64,000 nt of DNA. Origin: Rhodospirillaceae bacterium. GTDB lineage: Bacteria; Pseudomonadota; Alphaproteobacteria; GCA-2731375. Each line of letters starts with the position of its first letter. The first letter of the stretch is position 1. The stretch covers positions 1-64,000 of the forward strand of contig JABJKS010000082.1 of the NCBI GenBank assembly GCA_018660265.1, given 5' to 3'. Below are positions 41,709-50,508 of this stretch, one piece after another. The position numbers and the translations under genes were made by a program. The notes beneath the pieces were generated by a model. It was not told the DNA's origin. It did no database searches and saw only the letters and a program-made list of their open reading frames with translations.

Positions 41709-44700
41709 GTTTTCTCTCCCATCAAATTCTGTAACGCACCTCTGGTGGAGTTTGATTTGGCGTGCCACAGGCCGCGCTCCAACGCCTCTGCCATACGTGC
41801 GGCCATTTCCTTTAACGCGGCCGGATTGTTATCCCGCAGAAACGCCAGCACCGTGTCGTCATTCAAATAGGCTTCATAAACCGCATCGAAATGATGATCT
41901 GATACGACCCGCGCCGTGGCGGCAAATGCGAATAGATAGTCTACCGTGGCGGCCATCTCAAACGCGCCCTTGTAGCCATGGCGCATGACCCCGGCGATCC
42001 ATTTCGGATTGACCACGCGGGCGCGTACCACCCGACCGATCTCATCCTCCAAAGTACGGATTTTCGGTGCGAAAGGGCGGCTGTGATCATTGTGATAAAT
42101 GGCGGGTTGATGGCCCGAATAATGCCGCACGGCGGCGGTTAATCCGCCCTCAAATTGATAGTAATCATCGGAATCAAGCAGATCATGTTCCCGGTTGTCC
42201 TGGTTCTGCACCACCGCCTGTGTCGTCGACAGCAGGGATTGGAACTGGCCATGGGCGGGCCGTCCCGATTGTTTGCCGCCATAGGCATAGCCGCCCCAGG
42301 CCAGGTAGGCACGCGCCAGGTCATCATCGTCCTGCCAGCCCTTTTCGTCGATCAAGGCCTGCAGGCCCGCACCATAGGCGCCGGGCTTGGAGCCGAATAC
42401 ACGGGCGGCTGCAAGATGATCCGCATCCGCCTCGCTGTGGCCGTCCTGGCGCAAACGGGCAGCGTCCTGTCGTGACCGGGCAGCCAGTGGGTTGTCACGA
42501 TCGCTTTCATCCAGGGCGGCGATGGCGCGTGCGGCACTGTCGAACAGATCGATCTGGGTCGGAAAGGCATCCCGAAAAAAACCGGAAATGCGCAAGGTCA
42601 CATCGACCCTTGGGCGATCCAGCATATGGACCGGCAACACATCAAAACCAATGACCCGGCGGGAGGCGGGCTCCCACTTCGGCTGGGCCCCCATCAAGGC
42701 CAGAGCCTGGGCGATGTCATCGCCCCCCGTGCGCATATTGGCAGTGCCCCAGGCGCTAATCGCCATATGCCGGGGCCATTCACCATGACTTTGCCGATAT
42801 TCATCGATCAACAGCCCGGCTGATTTCCATCCCAGCTGCCAGGCAGCCGGCGTGGGAACGGTGCGGCTATCTATAGAATAGAAATTCCGCCCCGTGGGCA
42901 GGACATCCAGACGCCCCCGCGTTGGTGCGCCTGACGGCCCGGGTTCCACAAACCTGCCATCCAAGCCGTGGAGCAAGGCCGAAAGTTCCGCTGCGCCGCA
43001 GGCATCGACGGTGGGGCCGATATGGTTGTTGATGGTGTTGAGGACGGCATGGGTCGCGGTCCATTCCGGTAGGGCTGATGTTGCCCCATCAACTAAGCGC
43101 GCGGCAAGGTCTTCCAGGCGTTCGACCGTATCGCCATAGGTGCGCCAGGCAGCGGGGCTTGCCAAAGCATCCGGCTTCGGCCCCTGCCATGCATCGCCCA
43201 ACGTGCAATCCAATGGATCGAAGGTCATTTTCAGGTCCGTCGCCATGGCCCGGATCAACGAATTATCACCTGCTGCGTCTCCCTGTCGCGGCAGACGAGA
43301 CAGGGCAATGAGGAGATCGCGGCGCAGACGCCCCTGCGGCTGGGTGCCCAGGATATGCAAGCCGTCGCGGATTTGCATCTCCTTCAGGTCACATAGGTAG
43401 TTATCCAGCTTGGCCAGCGCTTCGGCCTCATCATCGTCCTTGGCAATGCCGGCATCCCTGTCCAGGCCGATATCCCGGGTCAGCTCCAGGATCTGCTGAC
43501 GCAGAAGGTTCAGGCGGCGTGGGTCAAGGCCCGCTGCTTCGTAATATTCGTCCACCAGCAATTCCAGCTCCGCCAAAGGGCCATAGCTCTCGGCCCGGGT
43601 CAGAGGTGGCGTGAGGTGATCGACGATGACCGCCTGGGCCCGGCGCTTGGCCTGGGTGCCCTCGCCGGGATCATTGACGATGAATGGATACAGGTGGGGC
43701 AGGGGCCCCAGAATGGCTTCGGGGAAGCAGGCTTCGGATAGCGCAATTGACTTGCCTGGTAGCCATTCCAGATTGCCGTGCTTGCCCATGTGGATCACGG
43801 CCTGGACCTGGAAGACCTGACGCAGCCAGCCATAGAAGGCCAAATAGCCATGCGGCGGCACCAAGTCCGGGTCGTGATAGCTGGATTTCGGATCGATGTT
43901 GTAGCCGCGCGCCGGTTGCAGGCCGATCATGACGTTGCCTTGCATGAAGCCTGCCAGGACAAAGTCGTCACCCACAACGAATGGATCGTCAGCCGGCGGG
44001 CCCCAACGTTCAATGACCCGCGCCTGAATGGTCATTGGCAGGCTTGCGAAGAAAGTATTGTAGTTGCTGACGGGATATTTGATGCCGCCGGGTCGGTCTT
44101 TCCGGTCGGTCAGATCATTGGTCGGGCCGGCGGCGAGGCGGTTAATCAGATCATCGCCCTTTGCCGGTAACGTGCCCACCTCATAGGAGGCAGCGGCAAG
44201 CGCCTGCAACAGGTTCAGGGCCGAGGCCGGGCTGTCCAGGCCCACGCCATTGCCCAGGCGTCCATCCTTGTTGGGATAGTTGGCGAAGATCAAAGCCAGG
44301 CGGCGTTCGGGCGTCTTTGTGCCTGACAGCTGCAGCCAATTGGCGGCCAGATCACAGACGAAATTGACCCGATCAGGCACGCTTTGATAGGCGATAACCG
44401 GCAGCTGGGTCGCGGCATCAAAACGCGCTTCGGTCTTGAACGACACGGCGCGGGAGATGATGCGGCCATCGACTTCCGGTAAAGCCACATTCATGGCGAT
44501 GTCCCGGGCGCTTAAACCGTTCAGCCCGTCCCGCCAGTCGTCTTCGTTGCCACCGGCGAAAATCATTTGGATAACCGGCACGCCGGGGCGCTCAAGCGGC
44601 GAGGGTGTCCGCTCACCATTCGGTTTGGATACGGCAAATCCCGTGCTGTTGAGAATGATGGCAGGCGGCGCGTCGCCAAATATGCTGTCCACGGTCTCTG

Positions 44701-45439
44701 CCGATAGGGCTTCCTTTAGGGAGGCGACAAAGACCGGCAGGGGGTTGAGATCGCGTTGACGCAGCGCTGCAATGACGGCGTCCACGGGCTCCAGATTTCC
44801 GGCCTGATAAAGCGCCCGGTAAAACGTAATGGCAACCACGGGAGCGTCTTCGATCCAATGGGTCCGCAGATTGTTCAGGCTCATGACACGCGCGCCAGGC
44901 CAATAGATACCCGCACGCAATAATGGTGCGGGTTCCCGCCATTCTGTCTCCACTCCCAGAAGGCAGCCGGCATATGCAAGCAGGTTCACACCATTATCAG
45001 GACCACCATGGACAAAATACTGCCAAAGGCGATGGCAAACTTCCCCGCCCAGTGTGGAAAGACCGTGCAATTCCGCATCCGGTTGATCATCGCCGGGGAC
45101 AATGGCCAGGGGAATATCGCCCCGGCGGCAGCAATCAACCACCTGCTCTATCCCATAGGGCCAATAGTTCACGCCCCCCAACAGGCGAATAATGACCAAC
45201 TTTGCCGCCCCGATAATATCACCCACATAAAGGTCAACCGACATGTTGTGGCTAAGGTTCATCAGGTTGGCCAGGCGCAGGCTTGGTTGCGCGCCACTCG
45301 GCCTCTGGTGCGCCGCAGATAACATCTGCAAATCCGTATCCGCAGCCGACAATATGACGATATCACCGGGGCTTTGGCCCAGGTCTATCGCCTCTCCGCC
45401 ATCGGAGATGCCGCCGGGTTTGGCTGCAAGCAGATGCAT
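41705..45439 (-). CDS. cobN: Cobaltochelatase subunit CobN
   Basis: This 1244-residue large subunit is of the class I (Mg-chelatase H-like) chelatase that inserts cobalt into hydrogenobyrinate a,c-diamide in the late-cobalt route. Family blocks include AVIHMGKHGNLEWLPGKS (near 540), NDPGEGTQAKRRAQAVI, RNFYSIDSRTVPTPAAW (near 850) and GWKSAGLLIDEYR. Length fits CobN. The AAA+ partners CobS and CobT are not in this window, whereas the stand-alone chelatase CbiX is, so either the partners are elsewhere or CobN has another use. It lies between cobW and cobO. Confidence 0.94.
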   Translation of the reverse strand: MHLLAAKPGGISDGGEAIDLGQSPGDIVILSAADTDLQMLSAAHQRPSGAQPSLRLANLMNLSHNMSVDLYVGDIIGAAKLVIIRLLGGVNYWPYGIEQVVDCCRRGDIPLAIVPGDDQPDAELHGLSTLGGEVCHRLWQYFVHGGPDNGVNLLAYAGCLLGVETEWREPAPLLRAGIYWPGARVMSLNNLRTHWIEDAPVVAITFYRALYQAGNLEPVDAVIAALRQRDLNPLPVFVASLKEALSAETVDSIFGDAPPAIILNSTGFAVSKPNGERTPSPLERPGVPVIQMIFAGGNEDDWRDGLNGLSARDIAMNVALPEVDGRIISRAVSFKTEARFDAATQLPVIAYQSVPDRVNFVCDLAANWLQLSGTKTPERRLALIFANYPNKDGRLGNGVGLDSPASALNLLQALAAASYEVGTLPAKGDDLINRLAAGPTNDLTDRKDRPGGIKYPVSNYNTFFASLPMTIQARVIERWGPPADDPFVVGDDFVLAGFMQGNVMIGLQPARGYNIDPKSSYHDPDLVPPHGYLAFYGWLRQVFQVQAVIHMGKHGNLEWLPGKSIALSEACFPEAILGPLPHLYPFIVNDPGEGTQAKRRAQAVIVDHLTPPLTRAESYGPLAELELLVDEYYEAAGLDPRRLNLLRQQILELTRDIGLDRDAGIAKDDDEAEALAKLDNYLCDLKEMQIRDGLHILGTQPQGRLRRDLLIALSRLPRQGDAAGDNSLIRAMATDLKMTFDPLDCTLGDAWQGPKPDALASPAAWRTYGDTVERLEDLAARLVDGATSALPEWTATHAVLNTINNHIGPTVDACGAAELSALLHGLDGRFVEPGPSGAPTRGRLDVLPTGRNFYSIDSRTVPTPAAWQLGWKSAGLLIDEYRQSHGEWPRHMAISAWGTANMRTGGDDIAQALALMGAQPKWEPASRRVIGFDVLPVHMLDRPRVDVTLRISGFFRDAFPTQIDLFDSAARAIAALDESDRDNPLAARSRQDAARLRQDGHSEADADHLAAARVFGSKPGAYGAGLQALIDEKGWQDDDDLARAYLAWGGYAYGGKQSGRPAHGQFQSLLSTTQAVVQNQDNREHDLLDSDDYYQFEGGLTAAVRHYSGHQPAIYHNDHSRPFAPKIRTLEDEIGRVVRARVVNPKWIAGVMRHGYKGAFEMAATVDYLFAFAATARVVSDHHFDAVYEAYLNDDTVLAFLRDNNPAALKEMAARMAEALERGLWHAKSNSTRGALQNLMGEKT

Positions 45440-45448
45440 GCTGTTCAG

Positions 45449-46483
45449 CTAGTCCAAAATCATGGCGCGGACCGCCGCTTCATCCAGACCATGCAGACCA
45501 ATCACCACCAGACGGCTCTCGCGTACTTCATCCGGCGTCCAGTCCCGGTCGAAATAGTGCTGATAGCGGTCGCCGACCCCCTGTACCAACAGGCGCATAT
45601 CCTTGCCCGCAACAGCGATGAAACCTTTCATGCGCAGGACATCGTGGGTTGCCGCCGCTGCGCGGAGTTTTGCAAGCAACGCCTCAGGGTCTGCAATGGC
45701 GGCAAAGGTGAGGACGAAACTTTCAAAATCATCATGCTCGTGGTCATCTTCGTCATCGTGATGGGACGGACGATTGGCTAAATCAGCCTCCGCCCCTGCA
45801 TCCAGACCTAATAATGTGGCGGCATCGATGGCACCGTGTTGGGCGCTGACCACACGGACGGAGGGGCGCAATGCAGCCTGCAGATCCTGGTTCACACGCG
45901 GGGCGTCATCGGCCGATAGCAGGTCCGATTTGTTGATCACAACCATATCGGCACATGCCAACTGATCTTCGAACAATTCAGCCAGGGGGCTGTCATGTTC
46001 CAAAGCGTCATCGTCTGCCCGTTGGGCCGCAACCGCATCCGGGTCATCAGCAAACAAACCAGCCGCATAGGCCGGACCGTCGACGACGGTGACGACGCCA
46101 TCGACTGTTATGCGGGTCCGGATCGCGGGCCAGTTGAAGGCTTTCAACAACGGTTTCGGCAGGGCCAGGCCCGATGTTTCAATAATGATATGATCAATCC
46201 CGTCGGGGCGGTTCAATAAAGCTTCCATTGTAGGGACGAAATCATCCGCCACGGTGCAGCAGATACAGCCGTTGGCCAGCTCCACAATATCGTCTTCGGC
46301 GCAGTTTTCCGCACCACAGGCTTTTAGGATGTTGCCATCCACCCCCATATCGCCGAATTCGTTGATGATCAGGGCCAGGCGTTTGCCATTGGCCGTCTGT
46401 AACAGGTGCCGGATCATGGACGTCTTGCCCGCGCCCAAAAAACCAGTGATGACGGTGGCGGGAATACGGTTCAATTTGTTCAT
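45449..46483 (-). CDS. cobW: CobW-type GTPase metallochaperone
   Basis: This 344-residue G3E GTPase probably delivers cobalt to the chelatase step. The P-loop is GFLGAGKT (14-21), the metal-binding CxCC motif is NGCICC (Cys73, 75, 76), and an acidic His-rich stretch (HHDDEDDHEHDD, near 235) precedes the C-terminal CobW_C domain. ATG 46483 is preferred; ATG 46492 lies only two bases from the AGGA element. It is directly upstream of cobN, 9 bases away. Confidence 0.93.
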   Translation of the reverse strand: MNKLNRIPATVITGFLGAGKTSMIRHLLQTANGKRLALIINEFGDMGVDGNILKACGAENCAEDDIVELANGCICCTVADDFVPTMEALLNRPDGIDHIIIETSGLALPKPLLKAFNWPAIRTRITVDGVVTVVDGPAYAAGLFADDPDAVAAQRADDDALEHDSPLAELFEDQLACADMVVINKSDLLSADDAPRVNQDLQAALRPSVRVVSAQHGAIDAATLLGLDAGAEADLANRPSHHDDEDDHEHDDFESFVLTFAAIADPEALLAKLRAAAATHDVLRMKGFIAVAGKDMRLLVQGVGDRYQHYFDRDWTPDEVRESRLVVIGLHGLDEAAVRAMILD

Positions 46484-46496
46484 ATGGTGCATTTTC

Positions 46497-47063
46497 CTAA
46501 TTGGAATTTTGGGCCGGGTTGCGGCCCTTCATAACGAGGGGCAGTCCGGCGGCAACGAAGATGACGTTGTCCGCCACCCTGGCGATTTCCTGGTTCATGA
46601 TGCCCGATAGGTCGCGATAGCGTCGTCCCAATGCATTGTCGGGAACGATGCCCAATCCGGTTTCGTTGGAGACCATGACGAGGGGGGCGTTTCGTTGCGG
46701 CAAAATGTCGACCAAATCCGCGATTTCGGATTCTACATCCCGTTCAGCCAACAAAATATTGCTCAACCATAGGGTCAGGCAGTCAATTAGAATGGGTTTT
46801 GCACCCGGAAACAGATCCAACAGAGCTGGGCCTAAATTCAAGGGAACTTCTTCCGTGCGCCATTGATTGCCCCGGCGTTCCTGATGGGTCGCGATACGTC
46901 TGCGCATTTCGTCGTCATAGGCCTGGGCCGTGGCGATGTAGATCGCACCACGGTCTATTCCTTCGACAATAGTTTCACCAAGACGGCTTTTACCTGATCG
47001 GGCACCACCCAATATCAGGCTCACCTCACCCTGGTCGTCAATAGAATGTCCGAATTGCCCCAA
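46497..47063 (-). CDS. cobU: Adenosylcobinamide kinase / guanylyltransferase
   Basis: CobU/CobP (188 residues) phosphorylates adenosylcobinamide and loads GMP in nucleotide-loop assembly. LILGGARSGKSR (P-loop near 17-27), DCLTLWLSNILL (near 85) and MVSNETGLGIVP (near 130) identify it. I use the TTG at 47063 because GGAGGGAGGG lies about nine bases upstream; a GTG at 47024 would start closer to the family N-terminus. It is the first gene under the cobalamin riboswitch. Confidence 0.9.
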   Translation of the reverse strand: MGQFGHSIDDQGEVSLILGGARSGKSRLGETIVEGIDRGAIYIATAQAYDDEMRRRIATHQERRGNQWRTEEVPLNLGPALLDLFPGAKPILIDCLTLWLSNILLAERDVESEIADLVDILPQRNAPLVMVSNETGLGIVPDNALGRRYRDLSGIMNQEIARVADNVIFVAAGLPLVMKGRNPAQNSN

Positions 47064-47095
47064 AACCTAGCGCCCTCCCTCCGAGGATCAGTTGT

Positions 47096-47290
47096 CGTCC
47101 TGCCGCGCGCGTCTCCTGGCTTTGGATCATCGGTTGCGGGGCCTTCCCGGCTGCAGGGACCAATTCCAAAGGGAAATGCTCCGGGCAGCTAGTGGCAATT
47201 ACCCGTTTCCTCACCATTCACAGTTGCGGGGGCAGCGCCGGATTTAAAACATAACCGGCTTCCGCGCCACGGCAGAGGGAACCTAACATG
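47096..47290 (-). promoter_or_regulatory. Cobalamin riboswitch
   Basis: On the minus strand, GCTGCCCCCGCAACTGTG (inside 47219-47245), the upstream GGAAGCCGG element and the B12 box AGCCAGGAGAC (47121-47111) occur in the right order and spacing for the cobalamin aptamer. CTGCCG near 47272 can pair with CGGCAG near 47103 to close the core. It lies 33 bases upstream of cobU, so adenosylcobalamin should repress cobU-cobW-cobN-cobO-cobQ. The Shine-Dalgarno of cobU (GGAGGGAGGG, 47082-47073) falls in the expression platform, which points to translational control. Confidence 0.93.
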
Positions 47291-47375
47291 GGCGCAGATA
47301 TTTGTCGCTGGCCAATTGCCGGTCGGGAGCGTAAAGCTGGGGTCCACTGAGTATGTGTATTGTCTGGACTTTTTA

Positions 47376-48086
47376 ATGTTCACCATCCTCGGCCTGGGTT
47401 TCCTCCTCGGCCTGCAACACGCCATGGAAGCTGATCATGTCGCAACCGTCGTCGCTATGACGGCGGGGCGCACACGGCTGTCCAGGGTGGTCCGTCATGG
47501 CTTGTTTTGGGGCCTGGGCCATGCTTTGGCATTGTCGGCTTTTGCCGGTGTGATCGTGTTGGCGCGGGGGAATGTTCCGCCTGCTTTGAATGTACTGCTG
47601 GAATGTATTGTCGCTGTGATGTTGATTGGGCTGGGCGTGATGGTGATCTGGCGCGTTCTGAAGGAACGTCTGCATTTCCACTCGCACAGCCATGTGGACG
47701 GCAGATTGCATTTTCATGCCCACAGCCACGCAGGCGAAGCGCGGGCTCACGATAAAAACCGCCATGATCACGATCATGAAGGGGCGAGTATGCGACGCAG
47801 CCTATTGGTCGGGGTCATGCATGGCCTGGCAGGGTCCGCCGCGTTGATCGCACTCGCCGCACCTGGTGAATGGGTCCAGGGCCTGGGCTTTATCTTTCTG
47901 TTCGGGGTCGGCTCTATCGCCGGTATGGTGCTGTTATCCTCGGTGATCGCCCTGCCGTTGATGCTGTCGGGTAAAGTCATGACCGGCCTGAACCGAAGCC
48001 TGCAACTTGGTATTGGCGCGGCCTCCATCGCGATTGGCGGTTATTATGCCGCAAACCAGATACCTGCGCTTATGGCCCTGATCTAA
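47376..48086 (+). CDS. Nickel/cobalt transporter, NicO/HoxN-like
   Basis: This 236-residue membrane protein has about six helices. The first-helix signature LGLQHAMEADHVATV is shared by nickel/cobalt transporters and related HupE/UreH-type proteins. A His-rich cytoplasmic or periplasmic loop (HFHSHSH, HFHAHSH, HDHDH; about 108-145) would gather metal, and VGVMHGLAGSAALIAL follows it. ATG 47376 matches the family start. It diverges from the riboswitch-led operon and is probably a cobalt carrier; import versus efflux is not decided by sequence. It ends four bases into the convergent isochorismatase gene. Confidence 0.8.
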   Translation: MFTILGLGFLLGLQHAMEADHVATVVAMTAGRTRLSRVVRHGLFWGLGHALALSAFAGVIVLARGNVPPALNVLLECIVAVMLIGLGVMVIWRVLKERLHFHSHSHVDGRLHFHAHSHAGEARAHDKNRHDHDHEGASMRRSLLVGVMHGLAGSAALIALAAPGEWVQGLGFIFLFGVGSIAGMVLLSSVIALPLMLSGKVMTGLNRSLQLGIGAASIAIGGYYAANQIPALMALI

Positions 48087-48763
48087 ACCTTCAATTCGGC
48101 CATAGCCTCGTCGGCGGAAATTACCCGCCCAAAGAGGCGTTGGAAATTTGTAATTGCCGCTTCGTGCAGGTCTTCATGGGTGGTGGCGCAGGCATCTTCG
48201 ATCAATGTCACGCCATAACCCCGGTCCGCTGCCTCCCGCGCCGTGGTATCGACACACATGTTGGTGGAGACACCACACATATACAGCTGATCCTTCCCCA
48301 TGGAGCGGAGTAGATGATCGATGCCGGTGGAGGCAAAAGCCCCGATGGATGTTTTGTTAACCACGGCCTCACCGGGTTCTGGCTTAAGCGCGTCAATTAT
48401 TTCGTGTTCCCGGCTGCCCTCAAAATTATCGAGGGCCTGAAACATTCCCGTCATATGCGGCGGCGCGTCACTGCAATCGGCCTTGGCTGAACCTATGGTC
48501 AAATAGACGACTGATCCGCCGCCCTTTCGAAAGCCTGTTAGCAGACGGGTGATGTTCGGCACCACCTTGCTTTCAATCCGATCAAAGCGGTAGCCGCCGA
48601 CGTTGGAACCCTCTGCCGACAACCGTCGCCCCAGGGCACCGTCCCGATGGCCCGTCGCATATTGCATATCAACAACAATAAGAACGGCACGGCCAAATTC
48701 CGGCTCCCGCTCTGCCATAAAGGCCTGGATATAGTCGTTGTCTTTGTTCTTTGGCGTGATCAT
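48083..48763 (-). CDS. Isochorismatase-family cysteine hydrolase
   Basis: This 226-residue isochorismatase-fold amidohydrolase has a complete catalytic triad: Asp32 (VVDMQ), Lys137 (NKTSIGAF) and Cys170 (STNMCVDTTAR). It also has the cis-peptide loop before the cysteine. The family hydrolyses amides such as carbamoylsarcosine, nicotinamide or ureidoacrylate. It is the last gene of the leftward AtuA operon, 12 bases after that gene, and a second family member sits in the divergent operon (52847), which suggests two related amide cleavages in one pathway. Confidence 0.85.
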   Translation of the reverse strand: MITPKNKDNDYIQAFMAEREPEFGRAVLIVVDMQYATGHRDGALGRRLSAEGSNVGGYRFDRIESKVVPNITRLLTGFRKGGGSVVYLTIGSAKADCSDAPPHMTGMFQALDNFEGSREHEIIDALKPEPGEAVVNKTSIGAFASTGIDHLLRSMGKDQLYMCGVSTNMCVDTTAREAADRGYGVTLIEDACATTHEDLHEAAITNFQRLFGRVISADEAMAELKV

Positions 48764-48775
48764 GGGCAGGCTCCC

Positions 48776-50185
48776 TTAAAGTTCTTCCATGCGTATGGGA
48801 AATAACGTGGCCAAATCCGTAACATTCTCCAGTGTCATGATGTGATAGACGCTGAAGCGATAGGCTGTGCCGGCATTCATCTCCGGCGGGGTCAGGGGAA
48901 AGGCCAGATTACCCCCTGTCGACAAGCGACCCGGAAAGCCGTGGTGGAGAAGATGCTGGCGCACCACGGCAATGACCGCCCTGGCCTCGTCCGCCGTGGC
49001 CGCAATGCATTCCCCCAGCAGGAAGATCTCTCTGGGCAGCACCTCCGGCGGGGTGGGCCAGTCAACCACGCCGTTCAAACCGTAATGGCGGAAATACAAG
49101 CTATAGGGATGCTCCGGGTCCGGCGGGGCGATATCCCGCGCGGTTTCCTTCACGGCGGCAATAATATCTTCGACGTTCTCGATAAAGCGGGCATCAGCCG
49201 CACCTGCCATCATGATCGCCCGTTCGCCAACCCAGGTGGCACCTTCGATCTTGACGCTGGCGCGGGCGGCGGACTCCCACCTGGCGCCGTGGACACGAAC
49301 CCGGCGTTCATCCACCGCCTCGTACTGGGCACTGCCCACATGCAGGACGCCGTCAGGTTCAGACACCGTATAGGGATCGGCCTGTTCATAGAGGCTGTGG
49401 GCGGCGACCGACGTTGGCGTGGCACGCCGTGCGGGGTTCATACTTTCGAGAACAAAGCCAGTTTCGTCCAACGTCCCCAGCATGGCGTCCCGCCCGCCGG
49501 GGATGCAGCAAATGGAGGAGCATTCAATGATCTTGGCCATATGGGTGGCTTCGCCCACGGGATAACCAAGCAATATGGGCACGGCGGAGAACACGGCTGT
49601 GTCACAGGCCCGCCCGGCCAGGATAACATCGGCACCCAGGGCGAGGGCCCGGTGAAAGGCCTCAACCCCCATTTGCCCGACGATATTCGCGGCCCCGTTG
49701 ACTGTCTCGTCATCCAGCGCGGCGATGGCACCGATGGCCTGGGTGCGCCCGCCATTCACAGCCTCAACCACCACATCGCGGGGCATATCCGCCTCGATCA
49801 GGGCAAGGTTGAAATGCAGATCTTCATCGGCGGCGACCTGGCGCAAAATTTCGGCCACTGTGTTTAGTTGAGAGTTCGTACCAGCCGTGCCGGCACTGCC
49901 AATCAGCAAGGGCACATCCAGTTTCCGCGCGGCTGTGAGGACCAGCCGTAAATCCCGCGCCGTCATAGATGGCGATGTGGCTATCTGCCCGGACCCCAGG
50001 TAAGCCGGGCCCGGATCGATGGAACCCATATCGGCACCAATAACATGCGGCTCCCGCGCGATGCCGGCCTTAAGCGCGGCCCCCGGGATGCCATAGCCAA
50101 GTTGGCCCGAAGCCGCCAGCACGCGCAGGGGTGGTCGCGCCGATTGCCCGTCAATTTCAGCCTTTAATCTGTCAAAAGCACTCAT
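48776..50185 (-). CDS. AtuA-family (DUF1446) protein
   Basis: This 469-residue protein belongs to the DUF1446/acyclic terpene utilisation AtuA family. VLAASGQLGYGIPGAALKAG, ADMGSIDPGPAYLGSG, LLIGSAGTAGTNSQL (near 95) and ILAGRACDTAVFSA (near 190) are typical glycine-rich blocks; C-terminally it lacks the extra DUF domain of the longest members. AtuA is needed for citronellol/geraniol breakdown in Pseudomonas, but its chemistry is unproven. Its start overlaps the end of the DUF4387 gene; that pair is a common combination. Confidence 0.85.
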   Translation of the reverse strand: MSAFDRLKAEIDGQSARPPLRVLAASGQLGYGIPGAALKAGIAREPHVIGADMGSIDPGPAYLGSGQIATSPSMTARDLRLVLTAARKLDVPLLIGSAGTAGTNSQLNTVAEILRQVAADEDLHFNLALIEADMPRDVVVEAVNGGRTQAIGAIAALDDETVNGAANIVGQMGVEAFHRALALGADVILAGRACDTAVFSAVPILLGYPVGEATHMAKIIECSSICCIPGGRDAMLGTLDETGFVLESMNPARRATPTSVAAHSLYEQADPYTVSEPDGVLHVGSAQYEAVDERRVRVHGARWESAARASVKIEGATWVGERAIMMAGAADARFIENVEDIIAAVKETARDIAPPDPEHPYSLYFRHYGLNGVVDWPTPPEVLPREIFLLGECIAATADEARAVIAVVRQHLLHHGFPGRLSTGGNLAFPLTPPEMNAGTAYRFSVYHIMTLENVTDLATLFPIRMEEL

Positions 50186-50484
50186 AGGACCAGATCCAAT
50201 AGGGGGCCGTGTTGTTGTGCGCCATAGACATCCCGGTCACCGGGCGTGCCGGCCACCATGGCCCGGTCCATGACAACCTTTAGGGCGTTGGCGGCAGGAT
50301 AGGGGATGATCCGCACCTGGTTTTGCGATAGACCGTAACGGGCGGCAATCGCGCTTTCCGTCAGATTGTCTGAATTGCAGGCGTGCTCAAACGCCTCTGG
50401 CTCATCGAACAGAATATCAATGGTCATTTGCGTAGGCCCTGCGTTCTTGCTGCGAATGACCCGTGCGCTATCGATCAGTTTCAT
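50182..50484 (-). CDS. DUF4387 protein
   Basis: This 100-residue DUF4387 protein is a small cytoplasmic protein usually encoded next to AtuA-family genes. RSKNAGPTQMTIDILFD at the N-terminus and PYPAANALKVVMDR near the C-terminus are the recognisable parts. It overlaps AtuA by four bases, so it is probably a subunit or partner. No enzyme activity is known. Confidence 0.8.
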   Translation of the reverse strand: MKLIDSARVIRSKNAGPTQMTIDILFDEPEAFEHACNSDNLTESAIAARYGLSQNQVRIIPYPAANALKVVMDRAMVAGTPGDRDVYGAQQHGPLLDLVL

Positions 50485-50508
50485 ACCTTCCCCCAGAAAA
50501 ACGAATTC

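Noticed and set aside
48842-49867. A 341-codon plus-strand frame opposite the AtuA gene
   Set aside because: It is antisense to a well-recognised AtuA-family protein and lacks a ribosome binding site.
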